Below, in pieces: positions 1 to 6,014 of a stretch of 7,856 bases of DNA. The notes beneath the pieces were generated by a model that saw nothing but the letters and a program-made list of their open reading frames with translations, did not search any database and was not told where the DNA came from. Each line of letters opens with the position of its first letter. Within the stretch, counting starts at the first letter, position 1. The DNA lies in the NCBI GenBank assembly GCA_003539375.1, contig DPPH01000038.1, positions 1 to 7,856 of the forward strand, in the 5' to 3' direction. The position numbers were made by a program, and so were the translations under genes. The stretch is from Clostridiales bacterium (GTDB taxonomy: Bacteria; Bacillota; Clostridia; Tissierellales; Dethiosulfatibacteraceae).

Positions 1-27
1 AATTTTGGAAAAATAGCAAAAAAAGTA

Positions 28-55
28 TTGCAAAATTTTAATAATATGGTATAAT
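28..55 (+). promoter_or_regulatory. Strong sigma-A-type promoter for the structured RNA
   Basis: TTGCAA at 28-33 and a perfect TATAAT at 50-55 are separated by 16 nt. A TG one base upstream of the -10 (47-48) makes it an extended -10. Transcription would begin near 62. No protein gene follows for more than 350 nt and a terminator ends at 319, so this promoter most likely drives a short non-coding transcript. The boxes are read directly; activity is inferred. Confidence 0.7.
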
Positions 56-254
56 ATATATACAGTAAATACTATATCTATAAACTCTGTTTTGTAAAAT
101 CTACAAGAAGGGATATCTTGAAAAATTCAAGAAGAACTGTATTAGATTTACAATTATTAAAGTTTTAGATTAGCATATGCTGTAGTAATATCTCCCAAGG
201 AGAGAATTACGACATATTCTGTTAGGGTGTTTATCCCCCTAAAAAGGAGAAAAC

Positions 255-272
255 ATGAAAGCAGAAGCTTAG
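255..272 (+). other. Possible five-codon leader ORF (MKAEA)
   Basis: ATG-AAA-GCA-GAA-GCT-TAG is preceded by AAGGAG (244-249) with a 5-nt spacer, a good ribosome binding arrangement. The last base of the stop codon is the first paired base of the terminator stem (272). A ribosome on this ORF would therefore collide with or melt terminator folding, as in attenuation leaders. Against this, a very short ORF is easily produced by chance in AT-rich DNA, and a second terminator follows. Translation is not demonstrated. Confidence 0.25.
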
Positions 273-319
273 GAACTGGTTCTCTAAAGTTAAATCTAGG
301 AGGGCCAGTTTCCGTTTTT
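272..319 (+). terminator. Intrinsic terminator of the structured RNA
   Basis: This is a long stem with GGAACTGG (272-279) against CCAGTTTCC (305-313, one bulged T). It continues through two T-G wobbles and CTCTA (282-286) against TAGGAG (297-302, one bulged G), giving about 15 pairs around a 10-nt loop (287-296). Five T follow at 315-319. It is unusually long for this window, where the other terminators have stems of 7-9 bp, so it may be part of the functional RNA as well as its 3' end. Confidence 0.75.
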
Positions 320-341
320 GTATAATTTAATAATTTTTTCT

Positions 342-368
342 GAAGTGAATTTTATATTCGCTTTTTTT
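342..368 (+). terminator. Second tandem terminator
   Basis: A 9-bp stem, GAAGTGAAT (342-350) against ATTCGCTTT (356-364) with two G-T wobbles, has a 5-nt loop and leads into seven T (362-368). It lies 23 nt after the previous terminator and just before the promoter of the oxidoreductase gene. It would back up the first terminator and insulate the downstream gene. Confidence 0.65.
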
Positions 369-369
369 A

Positions 370-398
370 TTGAAGAGTTTTAAATCCAATTATATAAT
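370..398 (+). promoter_or_regulatory. Promoter of the oxidoreductase gene
   Basis: TTGAAG (370-375) and a perfect TATAAT (393-398) are separated by 17 nt. Transcription would start near 405, leaving a short 5' UTR with AAGGGG at 417-422 ahead of the ATG at 428. The -35 overlaps the end of the upstream terminator T-tract, so the two units are directly adjacent. Confidence 0.65.
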
Positions 399-427
399 AA
401 ATGTAAATAAATAAAAAAGGGGTTAAA

Positions 428-2269
428 ATGGAAATACTAAAAAAGTCCTATATAGGAAATATGGAACTCAACAATAGAATATTTTTAGCACCTGTTACTA
501 CGGAAAAGGATTGGAAAGATTTTTTCAGTAAAAAGACCAAGAAATTTATTGAAAAGAGAGCAGAAGGTGGAGTTGGCCTTGTTATAACTGGAGGATATCC
601 AGTTTTACTTAATGAGAATATAGACTATATCAAAGTAAAAGAAGAACTGAAAGATTTAGCAAAAATAGTTCATAATCATAATGCTAAGATATGTTTACAG
701 ATTACTCCAGGATGTCAATGGATAAATTATAAACTCGATAAAAATAGTGTAAATGAAATAAGTGAAGAAAATATAAAAATATTAATAGACAAACTAGGAA
801 AATTATCTAAGATAGTTAAAGAAGCAGGTATAGATGCAGTTGAAATTAACGGTTCTGGGGGTAATCTACTGGATCAATTCCATACAAAAAGATGGAACAA
901 TAGAAGAGATGGCTACGGGGGTAGTCTAGAAAATAGGATGAGATTTACCCAGGAGTGCATAAATGCTGTGAAGAATCTATGTGGTGAAGAATATCCGTTA
1001 ATTTTTAAATTTACTCCATTTCATGGTGACAATTTAGGAACCCAGTTGGAAGAAGGTCAAGAAATAGCCAAAATTTTAGAGGAAAGTAAAATAGATGCTC
1101 TCCATGTAGATATAGGTTATAGTGATATGTGGTATAAATCAATCGATACGGTTTACCAAGAAGAACCGGGTCAGGTTGGTATTGCAAGCAAGATAAAAGA
1201 CAAAGTAAGTGTACCGGTTTTAGGCCAGGGGAAACTATCCGACCCTGAAGCAGCAGAAAAAATATTAAAAGAAGGAAAATTGGATTTTATAGGCATGGCT
1301 CATCAACTTATTGCAGATCCAGACTGGGTTAAAAAAATTAGGAACAATACTCCTTATGATATAGTTCACTGTATTAGCTGTAACGACTGTTTGGGAGCTC
1401 TGATAAATGAAGGGGAAATAAAATGTTCAGTTAATCCCTTATGTTATAATGAAAATATAATACATAATGACAAATCATATGAAAATAAATATGTACTAGT
1501 ACTTGGTGGAGGACCGGGAGGTATAACAGCTGCTCTAAGTGCTTCTGAAAAAGGAGCACAAGTAGAGTTGTGGGAAAAAACAAATGAACTAGGTGGAAAT
1601 TTTCTTGCTGCAGGAAATGATTTTTTCAAAAAAGATATTAGAAAGTATTTAAATTATTTAAATAGAAAATTATTTCGAAGTAAAGTAAAAATCAAAATGC
1701 TAAAAGAAGGAAATATAGAAAATATAGATTTGGATAAATATGATAAAATAATAGTAGCAACAGGCTCTAGACCGGTAAAAACAGATATAAAGGGAAGAAA
1801 CAATAATGTGTCTAGTGCAAATGAAATTTTAACTGGTGATAAAAAATTTGGAAGGAAGGTTGCAGTTATAGGTGGTGGGCTTGTAGGTTGTGAAGTTGCT
1901 GGTTTCTGTGGAGAAAAAGCAGAAAAAGTTTTTATATTTGAGATTCTTGATGATATTTTGATAAATGAATCACCAGGAGTAAATGATGAACAAGCCTTAA
2001 GAAAGCTACTTAAAGATAGGAATGTAGAAGTATTTTCTTCAAGTAAAGTTGTTGAAGTAAAAGAAAAGGAAATAGTTTTTGAAAAAGATGGTGAAATAAA
2101 CACAATTGAAGTAGATACTGTAATAGGTGCAGAAGGATACATTTCAAATAGTGAATTGTACGAAGAATTAGGGAAAAGTAATAAAGTAGTTCTAATAGGA
2201 GATGCTATAATGCCTGCAAATGTAATACATGCTATTCATCAAGGTTATAAAGAAGGAAGAAACTTATAA
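428..2269 (+). CDS. FAD/FMN/Fe-S oxidoreductase, Old Yellow Enzyme / 2,4-dienoyl-CoA reductase (FadH, BaiCD, enoate reductase) class
   Basis: The 613-residue protein has three parts. Residues 1 to about 310 form an OYE-type FMN TIM barrel, seen in NNRIFLAP near the start, GGVGLVITGG, and NRRDGYGGSLENR around 158-171. Next is a cysteine cluster C315-x2-C318-x2-C321-x11-C333, expected to bind one 4Fe-4S cluster. The C-terminal pyridine-nucleotide-disulfide reductase module has GGGPGG at 360-365 (FAD) and a second GGGLVG at 482-487 (NAD(P)H), ending in a typical GDA...AIHQGYKEGRNL tail. Such soluble enzymes pass electrons from NAD(P)H via FAD and Fe-S to FMN and reduce activated C=C bonds; the substrate here is unknown. 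Oddities: the usual Q-x-x-x-x-GR strand is QITPGCQ (91-97), the following loop is short, and the FadH catalytic Tyr and His positions align by eye to N146 and S232. AAGGGG lies 5 nt before the ATG. It appears monocistronic or weakly linked to the next gene. The class is secure; the substrate is not. Confidence 0.92.
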   Translation: MEILKKSYIGNMELNNRIFLAPVTTEKDWKDFFSKKTKKFIEKRAEGGVGLVITGGYPVLLNENIDYIKVKEELKDLAKIVHNHNAKICLQITPGCQWINYKLDKNSVNEISEENIKILIDKLGKLSKIVKEAGIDAVEINGSGGNLLDQFHTKRWNNRRDGYGGSLENRMRFTQECINAVKNLCGEEYPLIFKFTPFHGDNLGTQLEEGQEIAKILEESKIDALHVDIGYSDMWYKSIDTVYQEEPGQVGIASKIKDKVSVPVLGQGKLSDPEAAEKILKEGKLDFIGMAHQLIADPDWVKKIRNNTPYDIVHCISCNDCLGALINEGEIKCSVNPLCYNENIIHNDKSYENKYVLVLGGGPGGITAALSASEKGAQVELWEKTNELGGNFLAAGNDFFKKDIRKYLNYLNRKLFRSKVKIKMLKEGNIENIDLDKYDKIIVATGSRPVKTDIKGRNNNVSSANEILTGDKKFGRKVAVIGGGLVGCEVAGFCGEKAEKVFIFEILDDILINESPGVNDEQALRKLLKDRNVEVFSSSKVVEVKEKEIVFEKDGEINTIEVDTVIGAEGYISNSELYEELGKSNKVVLIGDAIMPANVIHAIHQGYKEGRNL

Positions 2270-2271
2270 AG

Positions 2272-2300
2272 TTGGTATTTAATGATATTACTGATATAAT
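2272..2300 (+). promoter_or_regulatory. Promoter of the channel/VOC unit
   Basis: TTGGTA (2272-2277) is followed after 17 nt by TATAAT (2295-2300), with an extended TGa just before the -10 (2292-2294). The -35 begins 2 nt after the stop codon of the oxidoreductase gene. No terminator hairpin separates the two units, so some read-through from upstream is also possible. Confidence 0.6.
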
Positions 2301-2327
2301 AAATACATAATTACTAGAAGGTGAGTT

Positions 2328-3350
2328 ATGGAAAACAAAGGTAAATTTATTTTTATAGGAACAATGTTTATTTCAGTTTTTATCATAGGAATATACGGTT
2401 ATTCAGTGCTTTTAGGTGTAAGTTTTTTAGATGCACTGTATATGACTGCTATAACAATTTCTACTGTAGGATATGGTGAAATTGCTGAAATGACTGATGA
2501 AGCAAAAATATTTACTGTATTTTTGATTTTTAGTGGCTTAGGTGTAGCTGGTTACGGAATAACAAGTATATTTGCCTTATTTTTTGAAGGTCAGCTAAAG
2601 GATGCATGGAGGAAAAGAAGGATGGAATCTAAAATAAAAGAATTGAAAAACCACTATATTGTATGTGGTGCAGGAGAAGTTGGTAACATAGTTATCCAGC
2701 AGTTTAAAGAAAATAATTTGAAATTTTTGGTAATAGAAAACAATCCTGAAAGAGTAGAAGAATTAAAAAATGATGGAGTTTTAATAATTAATGATGATGC
2801 TACAAATGAAGAAACCTTAGTAAAGGCAAAGGTAGAGGAAGCTAAAGGATTGGTTTCAAGTCTTTCTAATGATGCTGACAATGTATTTACAGTACTTACA
2901 GCAAGACAGCTCAATCCGAACCTATACATTATAGCTAAAGCTATAGAAAAAAATGCATATAGAAAACTAGAAAAAGCTGGAGCTAACAATACTATATCTC
3001 CCAACGAAATCGGTGGTAGGAGAATTGCAGCTATGGTAATAAGACCTTCGGTAATATCTTTTTTAGATGTCATGACTAAGGCTGATGATGTTTTAATAGA
3101 TCTTGAAGAAGTTAAAATTGGTTCTGAATCAGATTTAGTGGATAAAAGTTTAAGAGAAGCAAAAGTGCCTGAAAGATCCGGGCTAATTGTTATGGCAATT
3201 AGGCATAAAATAAATAATAAGATAAATTTTAATCCCAGTTCCAAAGAAGTACTAAGGGAAGGGGATGTAATGATAGTTTTAGGTAAACCTGAACAGGTGG
3301 ATCTTCTGAAAAAAATAGCCTGTGATAATAGAAAATCAAGTATAATTTAG
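2328..3350 (+). CDS. Two-TM potassium channel with cytosolic RCK (TrkA-N/TrkA-C) domain, MthK-like
   Basis: The 340-residue membrane protein is expected to conduct K+ under control of a cytosolic ligand-binding ring. TM1 spans about residues 7-30. A pore helix leads to the selectivity filter TVGYG at 46-50, and TM2 spans about 60-85. A basic linker (KDAWRKRR) follows. The RCK N-lobe begins near 108 with the Rossmann motif GAGEVG (114-119) and an acidic residue at the end of the second strand (E137), usual for nucleotide-binding RCK/KTN domains. The TrkA-C lobe covers about 250-330. The length matches MthK-type channels (about 340). The gene starts with ATG 2328 after AGAAGGTGAG. The VOC gene follows 10 nt downstream, so the two are probably co-transcribed. 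M99 has its own good ribosome binding site, which may produce a separate soluble RCK chain. The ligand (Ca2+, nucleotide or cyclic dinucleotide) cannot be told from sequence alone. Confidence 0.93.
   Translation: MENKGKFIFIGTMFISVFIIGIYGYSVLLGVSFLDALYMTAITISTVGYGEIAEMTDEAKIFTVFLIFSGLGVAGYGITSIFALFFEGQLKDAWRKRRMESKIKELKNHYIVCGAGEVGNIVIQQFKENNLKFLVIENNPERVEELKNDGVLIINDDATNEETLVKAKVEEAKGLVSSLSNDADNVFTVLTARQLNPNLYIIAKAIEKNAYRKLEKAGANNTISPNEIGGRRIAAMVIRPSVISFLDVMTKADDVLIDLEEVKIGSESDLVDKSLREAKVPERSGLIVMAIRHKINNKINFNPSSKEVLREGDVMIVLGKPEQVDLLKKIACDNRKSSII
2608..2624 (+). promoter_or_regulatory. Candidate internal ribosome binding site and start (M99) within the channel gene
   Basis: GGAGGA at 2608-2613 is followed by an in-frame ATG at 2622. 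It encodes M99, located between TM2 and the RCK domain. Starting here would give a soluble 242-residue RCK protein. MthK of Methanothermobacter is known to use an internal start (M107) at the equivalent place to supply the extra RCK subunits of its octameric gating ring. The site is visible; its use is inferred. Confidence 0.45.
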
Positions 3351-3360
3351 AGGAGGAAAT

Positions 3361-3723
3361 ATGAAATTTAGTTGGTGTACAATAATGGTAAAGGATTTAA
3401 ATGAATCTATTAAATTCTATGAAGAGATTGTGGGACTTAAATTAAATCGAAGATTTAATGCAGGCCCGGGAAAAGAAATTGCCTTTATGGAAACGGGAGG
3501 AACCGAAGTAGAATTAATTGAGGATGAGGATAATAAAAATGTAAACATTGGAAAAGATATTTCTTTAGGATTTGAGGTTGAAAATTTAGAAAAAATGATG
3601 AAATTTATTAAAGAAAAAAGTATAGAAATTGAAAGTGGACCGATACAACCAAATCCTAATGTGAAATTTTTCTATGTTTTAGATCCTAACGGAGTAAAAA
3701 TACAATTTGTTGAAAACCTTTAA
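3361..3723 (+). CDS. Small VOC-superfamily (glyoxalase/bleomycin-resistance fold) protein
   Basis: The 120-residue protein has the two beta-alpha-beta-beta-beta modules of the vicinal oxygen chelate fold. An N-terminal strand leads to VKDLNESIKFYEEIVGL (10-26). The second module begins with ISLGFEVENLEKM and ends with the signature FYVLDPNGVKIQFVEN (about 104-119). Compared with E. coli glyoxalase I, the metal-ligand positions read W5 (His), E51 (Glu), S68 (His) and Q115 (Glu). A canonical Ni/Zn glyoxalase I site is therefore unlikely, and a binding or sequestering role, or a different metal site, is possible. AGGAGG at 3351-3356 directly follows the stop of the channel gene and lies 4 nt before the ATG, so the two are likely translated from one mRNA. 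A terminator follows. The family is clear; the substrate is unknown. Confidence 0.85.
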   Translation: MKFSWCTIMVKDLNESIKFYEEIVGLKLNRRFNAGPGKEIAFMETGGTEVELIEDEDNKNVNIGKDISLGFEVENLEKMMKFIKEKSIEIESGPIQPNPNVKFFYVLDPNGVKIQFVENL

Positions 3724-3735
3724 TTTAAACGATAG

Positions 3736-3763
3736 ATACCCTTTTAACCGAGGGTATTTTTTT
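3736..3763 (+). terminator. Terminator of the channel/VOC unit
   Basis: ATACCCT (3736-3742) pairs with AGGGTAT (3751-3757) across an 8-nt loop and runs into seven T (3757-3763). It sits 13 nt after the VOC stop codon and separates this unit from the polyamine operon promoter. Confidence 0.85.
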
Positions 3764-3798
3764 AATACAAATTTTTTTTAAAATTTTATCTAAAACTA

Positions 3799-3826
3799 TT
3801 GACTTTTTTGTGAAAAATGCTATATT
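3799..3826 (+). promoter_or_regulatory. Promoter of the polyamine operon
   Basis: TTGACT (3799-3804), a 16-nt spacer and TATATT (3821-3826), with an extended TGc immediately upstream (3818-3820), make a strong vegetative promoter. Transcription should start near 3833, giving a 5' UTR of about 55 nt before speD. No polyamine- or SAM-responsive riboswitch fold is evident in that UTR. Confidence 0.7.
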
Positions 3827-3867
3827 TAGTAATAGTAAACAAAAAGATTAAATATACTAAACTAAAT
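3824..3867 (+). repeat. Inverted repeat overlapping the polyamine operon -10 and start region
   Basis: TTTAGTA (3825-3831) is the reverse complement of TACTAAA (3855-3861). A shifted pair, ATTTAGT (3824-3830) and ACTAAAT (3861-3867), also exists. TAGTAA is repeated in tandem at 3827-3838. The left arm overlaps the -10 box, a position suited to a repressor operator. The arms are short and AT-rich, so chance is a real alternative. Confidence 0.25.
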
Positions 3868-3887
3868 TAATTGTTTGGAGGTTATAA

Positions 3888-4307
3888 ATGAAAACAGAAC
3901 AGTTGGGAAGACATATTCTTGTAGAATATTATAATTGCGATGAAAAGGTCTTAAACGACCATAAACTTATAGAAGAATTGATGGTTACTGCAGCAGTAAA
4001 AGCTAATGCAACAGTAGTTGAAAGTGTGTTTCATATGTTTAATCCATATGGAGTAAGTGGAGCAGTAGTAATATCAGAATCACACTTAACTATACATACT
4101 TGGCCTGAGTATGGGTATGCATCTGTAGATTTATATACTTGCGGCGAAAGTGTAAACCCATGGATTGCTTTTGAATATTTAAATGATAATTTAAAAGCAG
4201 AAAAAAGCGAATCAACAGAAGTGTCTAGAGGAATGGTAGATAAAATAAGAAGATTTTCCAATAAAAAGTTAGAAGAAGTTACATATAAACCTATGGAAAT
4301 AGCTTAG
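3888..4307 (+). CDS. speD: S-adenosylmethionine decarboxylase proenzyme (prokaryotic class 1B)
   Basis: The 139-residue pyruvoyl enzyme converts SAM to decarboxylated SAM, the aminopropyl donor for spermidine synthesis. The proenzyme cleaves itself between E64 and S65 in the motif ISESHLTIHTWPE, and S65 becomes the pyruvoyl group. H70 and C85 (in YTCG) correspond to the processing and catalytic residues H68 and C83 of the Thermotoga maritima enzyme. LGRHILVEYYNCD at the N-terminus is typical of the family. The length is slightly above the usual 115-130, owing to a charged C-terminal tail after about residue 103. GGAGG (3877-3881) lies 6 nt before the ATG. It is the first gene of the operon, and speE starts 10 nt after its stop. 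Confidence 0.97.
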   Translation: MKTEQLGRHILVEYYNCDEKVLNDHKLIEELMVTAAVKANATVVESVFHMFNPYGVSGAVVISESHLTIHTWPEYGYASVDLYTCGESVNPWIAFEYLNDNLKAEKSESTEVSRGMVDKIRRFSNKKLEEVTYKPMEIA

Positions 4308-4317
4308 GAGGTTTATT

Positions 4318-5166
4318 ATGGAATTATGGTTTACAGAAAATCAAAATGAAAATGTAAGATTTGGAATAAAAATCAAAAAACATTTATATAGTGGCCAAAG
4401 TGAATTTCAAAAAATAGATGTCTTTGAAACTTTTGGCTTTGGAAAATTACTAACAATAGATGGAATAATTATGGTTACTGAAAAAGATGAATTTATATAT
4501 CATGAAATGATTTCCCATGTTCCTCTTGCTGCAAAGCCAGATATAAAAAGTGTCCTGGTAATTGGTGGAGGAGACGGAGGTACTGTAAGGGAACTAACTA
4601 GATACAAAACTATTCAAAATATTGATATGGTTGAAATTGATAAATTAGTTGTTGATATTTCAAAGGAATATATTAAACAAACATCAGAAAATTTAGATGA
4701 TAGTAGAGTAAAACTTTACTACGAAGATGGAATCGAATTTGTCAAGAATAAAGTAAATGAATATGATTTGATTATTGTAGATTCTACAGACCCTATTGGA
4801 CCGGGGGAAGGATTATTTACTGAAGAATTTTATCAAAACTGTTATAATGCTTTGAAATCTGATGGTATAATGATTAATCAAAACGAAAGTCCATACTACG
4901 ACAAAGAAAGAAGAGAACTTGTAAGGGCAAATAAAAAAATGAAAAAAGTATTTCCGATAGTGGAAGTTTATCAATTTCATATGCCTACATATCCTTCAGG
5001 ACATTGGCTGTTTGGATTTAATTCAAAAAAAATTAATCCTATAAATGATAGTATAAAAAAATGGAATAATCTAAATATTAATACTAAGTACTATAATACT
5101 GAAATTCATAAAGGTTCTTTTATGCTGCCTAATTATGTAAAGGAAATAATAAATGATGAAAAATAA
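4318..5166 (+). CDS. speE: Spermidine synthase (polyamine aminopropyltransferase)
   Basis: The 282-residue cytosolic enzyme transfers the aminopropyl group from decarboxylated SAM to putrescine, giving spermidine and methylthioadenosine. Visible landmarks are an N-terminal beta domain with LTIDGI and YHEMISHVPL (61-70), the nucleotide-binding loop GGGDGG (83-88) followed by RE, the ribose-binding acid in VEID (105-108), the catalytic motif DSTDPIGPGE (155-164) with D155 and D158, and TYPSGHW (214-220). Length matches the family. The ribosome binding site GGAGG (4307-4311) overlaps the last base of the speD stop, so the two genes are probably translationally linked. The 3' end overlaps speB by 14 nt. 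In this operon putrescine would be supplied by SpeA and SpeB. Confidence 0.97.
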   Translation: MELWFTENQNENVRFGIKIKKHLYSGQSEFQKIDVFETFGFGKLLTIDGIIMVTEKDEFIYHEMISHVPLAAKPDIKSVLVIGGGDGGTVRELTRYKTIQNIDMVEIDKLVVDISKEYIKQTSENLDDSRVKLYYEDGIEFVKNKVNEYDLIIVDSTDPIGPGEGLFTEEFYQNCYNALKSDGIMINQNESPYYDKERRELVRANKKMKKVFPIVEVYQFHMPTYPSGHWLFGFNSKKINPINDSIKKWNNLNINTKYYNTEIHKGSFMLPNYVKEIINDEK

Positions 5167-6001
5167 TAATATAAAACTAAATGGATTTAATAGTTCCTAT
5201 GAAGATGGAGAATTAGTAGTTTTCGGGACTCCAATGGACAATACAACTTCTTTTAAGCCGGGAACTAGGTTTGCTTCTAATGCTGTAAGAATAGATTCGA
5301 TAGGATTTGAAACCTACAGTCCTTATTTAAATAAAGATTTAAGTGAATATAACTTGCATGACGGTGGAGATGTCTACATTCCTATAGGTAATACAGGTAA
5401 GTCTTTAGAATCAATTTACGGTTATACTAAAAAAATATTAAATGATAATAAAATTCCTGTAATGATAGGTGGAGAACATTTAACTACCTACGGGACTTTT
5501 AAAGCAGTTTTTGAAAAATATCCTGATGTAAAAATAATACATCTTGATGCACATACAGATTTAAGAGATGAACTTTTTGGAGAAAAATTTTCTCATGCTA
5601 CAGTTCTTAGAAGATGTCACGACTTAATTGGAGACAATAGGATTTTTCAGTTTGGTATAAGATCTGGAGAAAAAGCTGAATTTTCTTGGAGTAAAAACCA
5701 TACATATATGGAAAAATTTGATATAAAAACTTTGAAGAAAATAGTAGAAAAAATAAAAGGTGAAAAAGTCTATGTAACTATTGATTTGGATGTCCTCGAC
5801 CCTTCTGTTTTTCCGGGAACAGGAACACCTGAACCAGGAGGAATAAATTTTAAAGACCTCATGGATGGAGTGCATCTTATGAAAGAATTAGAAATAGTAG
5901 GTGGAGACATAGTAGAGCTGTCACCACATTATGATAATTCTGGAATTTCAAATGCTGTAGCTTTTAAAATATTAAGAGAGTTAGTCTTAACTATATTATA
6001 A
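5153..6001 (+). CDS. speB: Agmatinase (ureohydrolase family)
   Basis: The 282-residue binuclear manganese enzyme hydrolyses agmatine to putrescine and urea. All metal-ligand motifs are present: GGEH (H109), DAHTD (D132, H134, D136) and TIDLDVLDPS (D211, D213), followed by PGTGTPEPGG carrying the conserved acidic residue E227. H148 in FSHAT fits the family's substrate-side histidine. Arginase and other ureohydrolases share these motifs; agmatinase is preferred because an arginine decarboxylase-type gene follows and spermidine synthase precedes. Two adjacent ATG codons (5153 and 5156) are in frame. The first is chosen because it sits about 8 nt after AAAGGA (5139-5144). The start lies inside the end of speE, suggesting coupled translation. 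Confidence 0.95.
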   Translation: MMKNNNIKLNGFNSSYEDGELVVFGTPMDNTTSFKPGTRFASNAVRIDSIGFETYSPYLNKDLSEYNLHDGGDVYIPIGNTGKSLESIYGYTKKILNDNKIPVMIGGEHLTTYGTFKAVFEKYPDVKIIHLDAHTDLRDELFGEKFSHATVLRRCHDLIGDNRIFQFGIRSGEKAEFSWSKNHTYMEKFDIKTLKKIVEKIKGEKVYVTIDLDVLDPSVFPGTGTPEPGGINFKDLMDGVHLMKELEIVGGDIVELSPHYDNSGISNAVAFKILRELVLTIL

Positions 6002-6014
6002 AATGAGGTAAGTT

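Larger units (their letters stand above)
62..319 (+). ncRNA. Candidate structured non-coding RNA of unrecognised family
   Basis: This stretch lies between a strong promoter and a long intrinsic terminator and is unusually rich in hairpins. In order: an 11-bp stem 92-103/143-153 with one bulged A; inside it a 7-bp hairpin 116-122/126-132; an imperfect stem 181-189/206-214 capped by TCTCC/GGAGA (191-195/199-203); a 6-bp hairpin TTAGGG/CCCTAA (222-227/237-242); a small AAGC/GCTT hairpin (259-262/267-270); and the terminator stem 272-313. Bases 111-115 (GGATA) can pair with 232-236 (TATCC), which lie in the 222-242 loop, suggesting a tertiary contact. I see no landmarks of tmRNA, RNase P RNA, SRP RNA, T-box, SAM, lysine or cobalamin elements. 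It could be a divergent 6S or raiA-type RNA, or a leader RNA. A second terminator and a separate promoter lie before the downstream oxidoreductase gene, which favours an independent RNA over a cis-acting leader. The ends are estimates. Confidence 0.55.

Noticed and set aside
221..319. T-box or SAM-type riboswitch in the leader (AGGGTG at 224-229, GGCCAGTTTCC near the end)
   Set aside because: The T-box core TGGNACC is absent, as are a specifier stem and the SAM-I conserved core. The resemblance is limited to short G-rich pieces.
321..326. TATAAT right after the first terminator as an extra promoter
   Set aside because: No acceptable -35 box sits 15-19 nt upstream (the region is the 3' arm of the terminator stem). 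The better promoter is at 370-398.
1..427. CRISPR array, transposon ends or attachment site in the first intergenic region
   Set aside because: There are no regularly spaced direct repeats, no transposase fragment, no tRNA gene and no flanking target duplication.
1654..2142. Long open frame on the minus strand inside the oxidoreductase gene
   Set aside because: It lies opposite a well-supported gene, is rich in Ser/Phe/Thr as expected from antisense of a Lys/Glu-rich AT-biased gene, and has no recognisable domain. The same holds for minus-strand frames at 1444-1629, 2654-3244, 4031-4261, 5624-5875 and 6854-7072.
3341..3346. TATAAT at the end of the channel gene as a separate promoter for the VOC gene
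   Set aside because: There is no -35-like sequence at the proper distance, and a start near 3353 would remove or truncate the ribosome binding site at 3351-3356.
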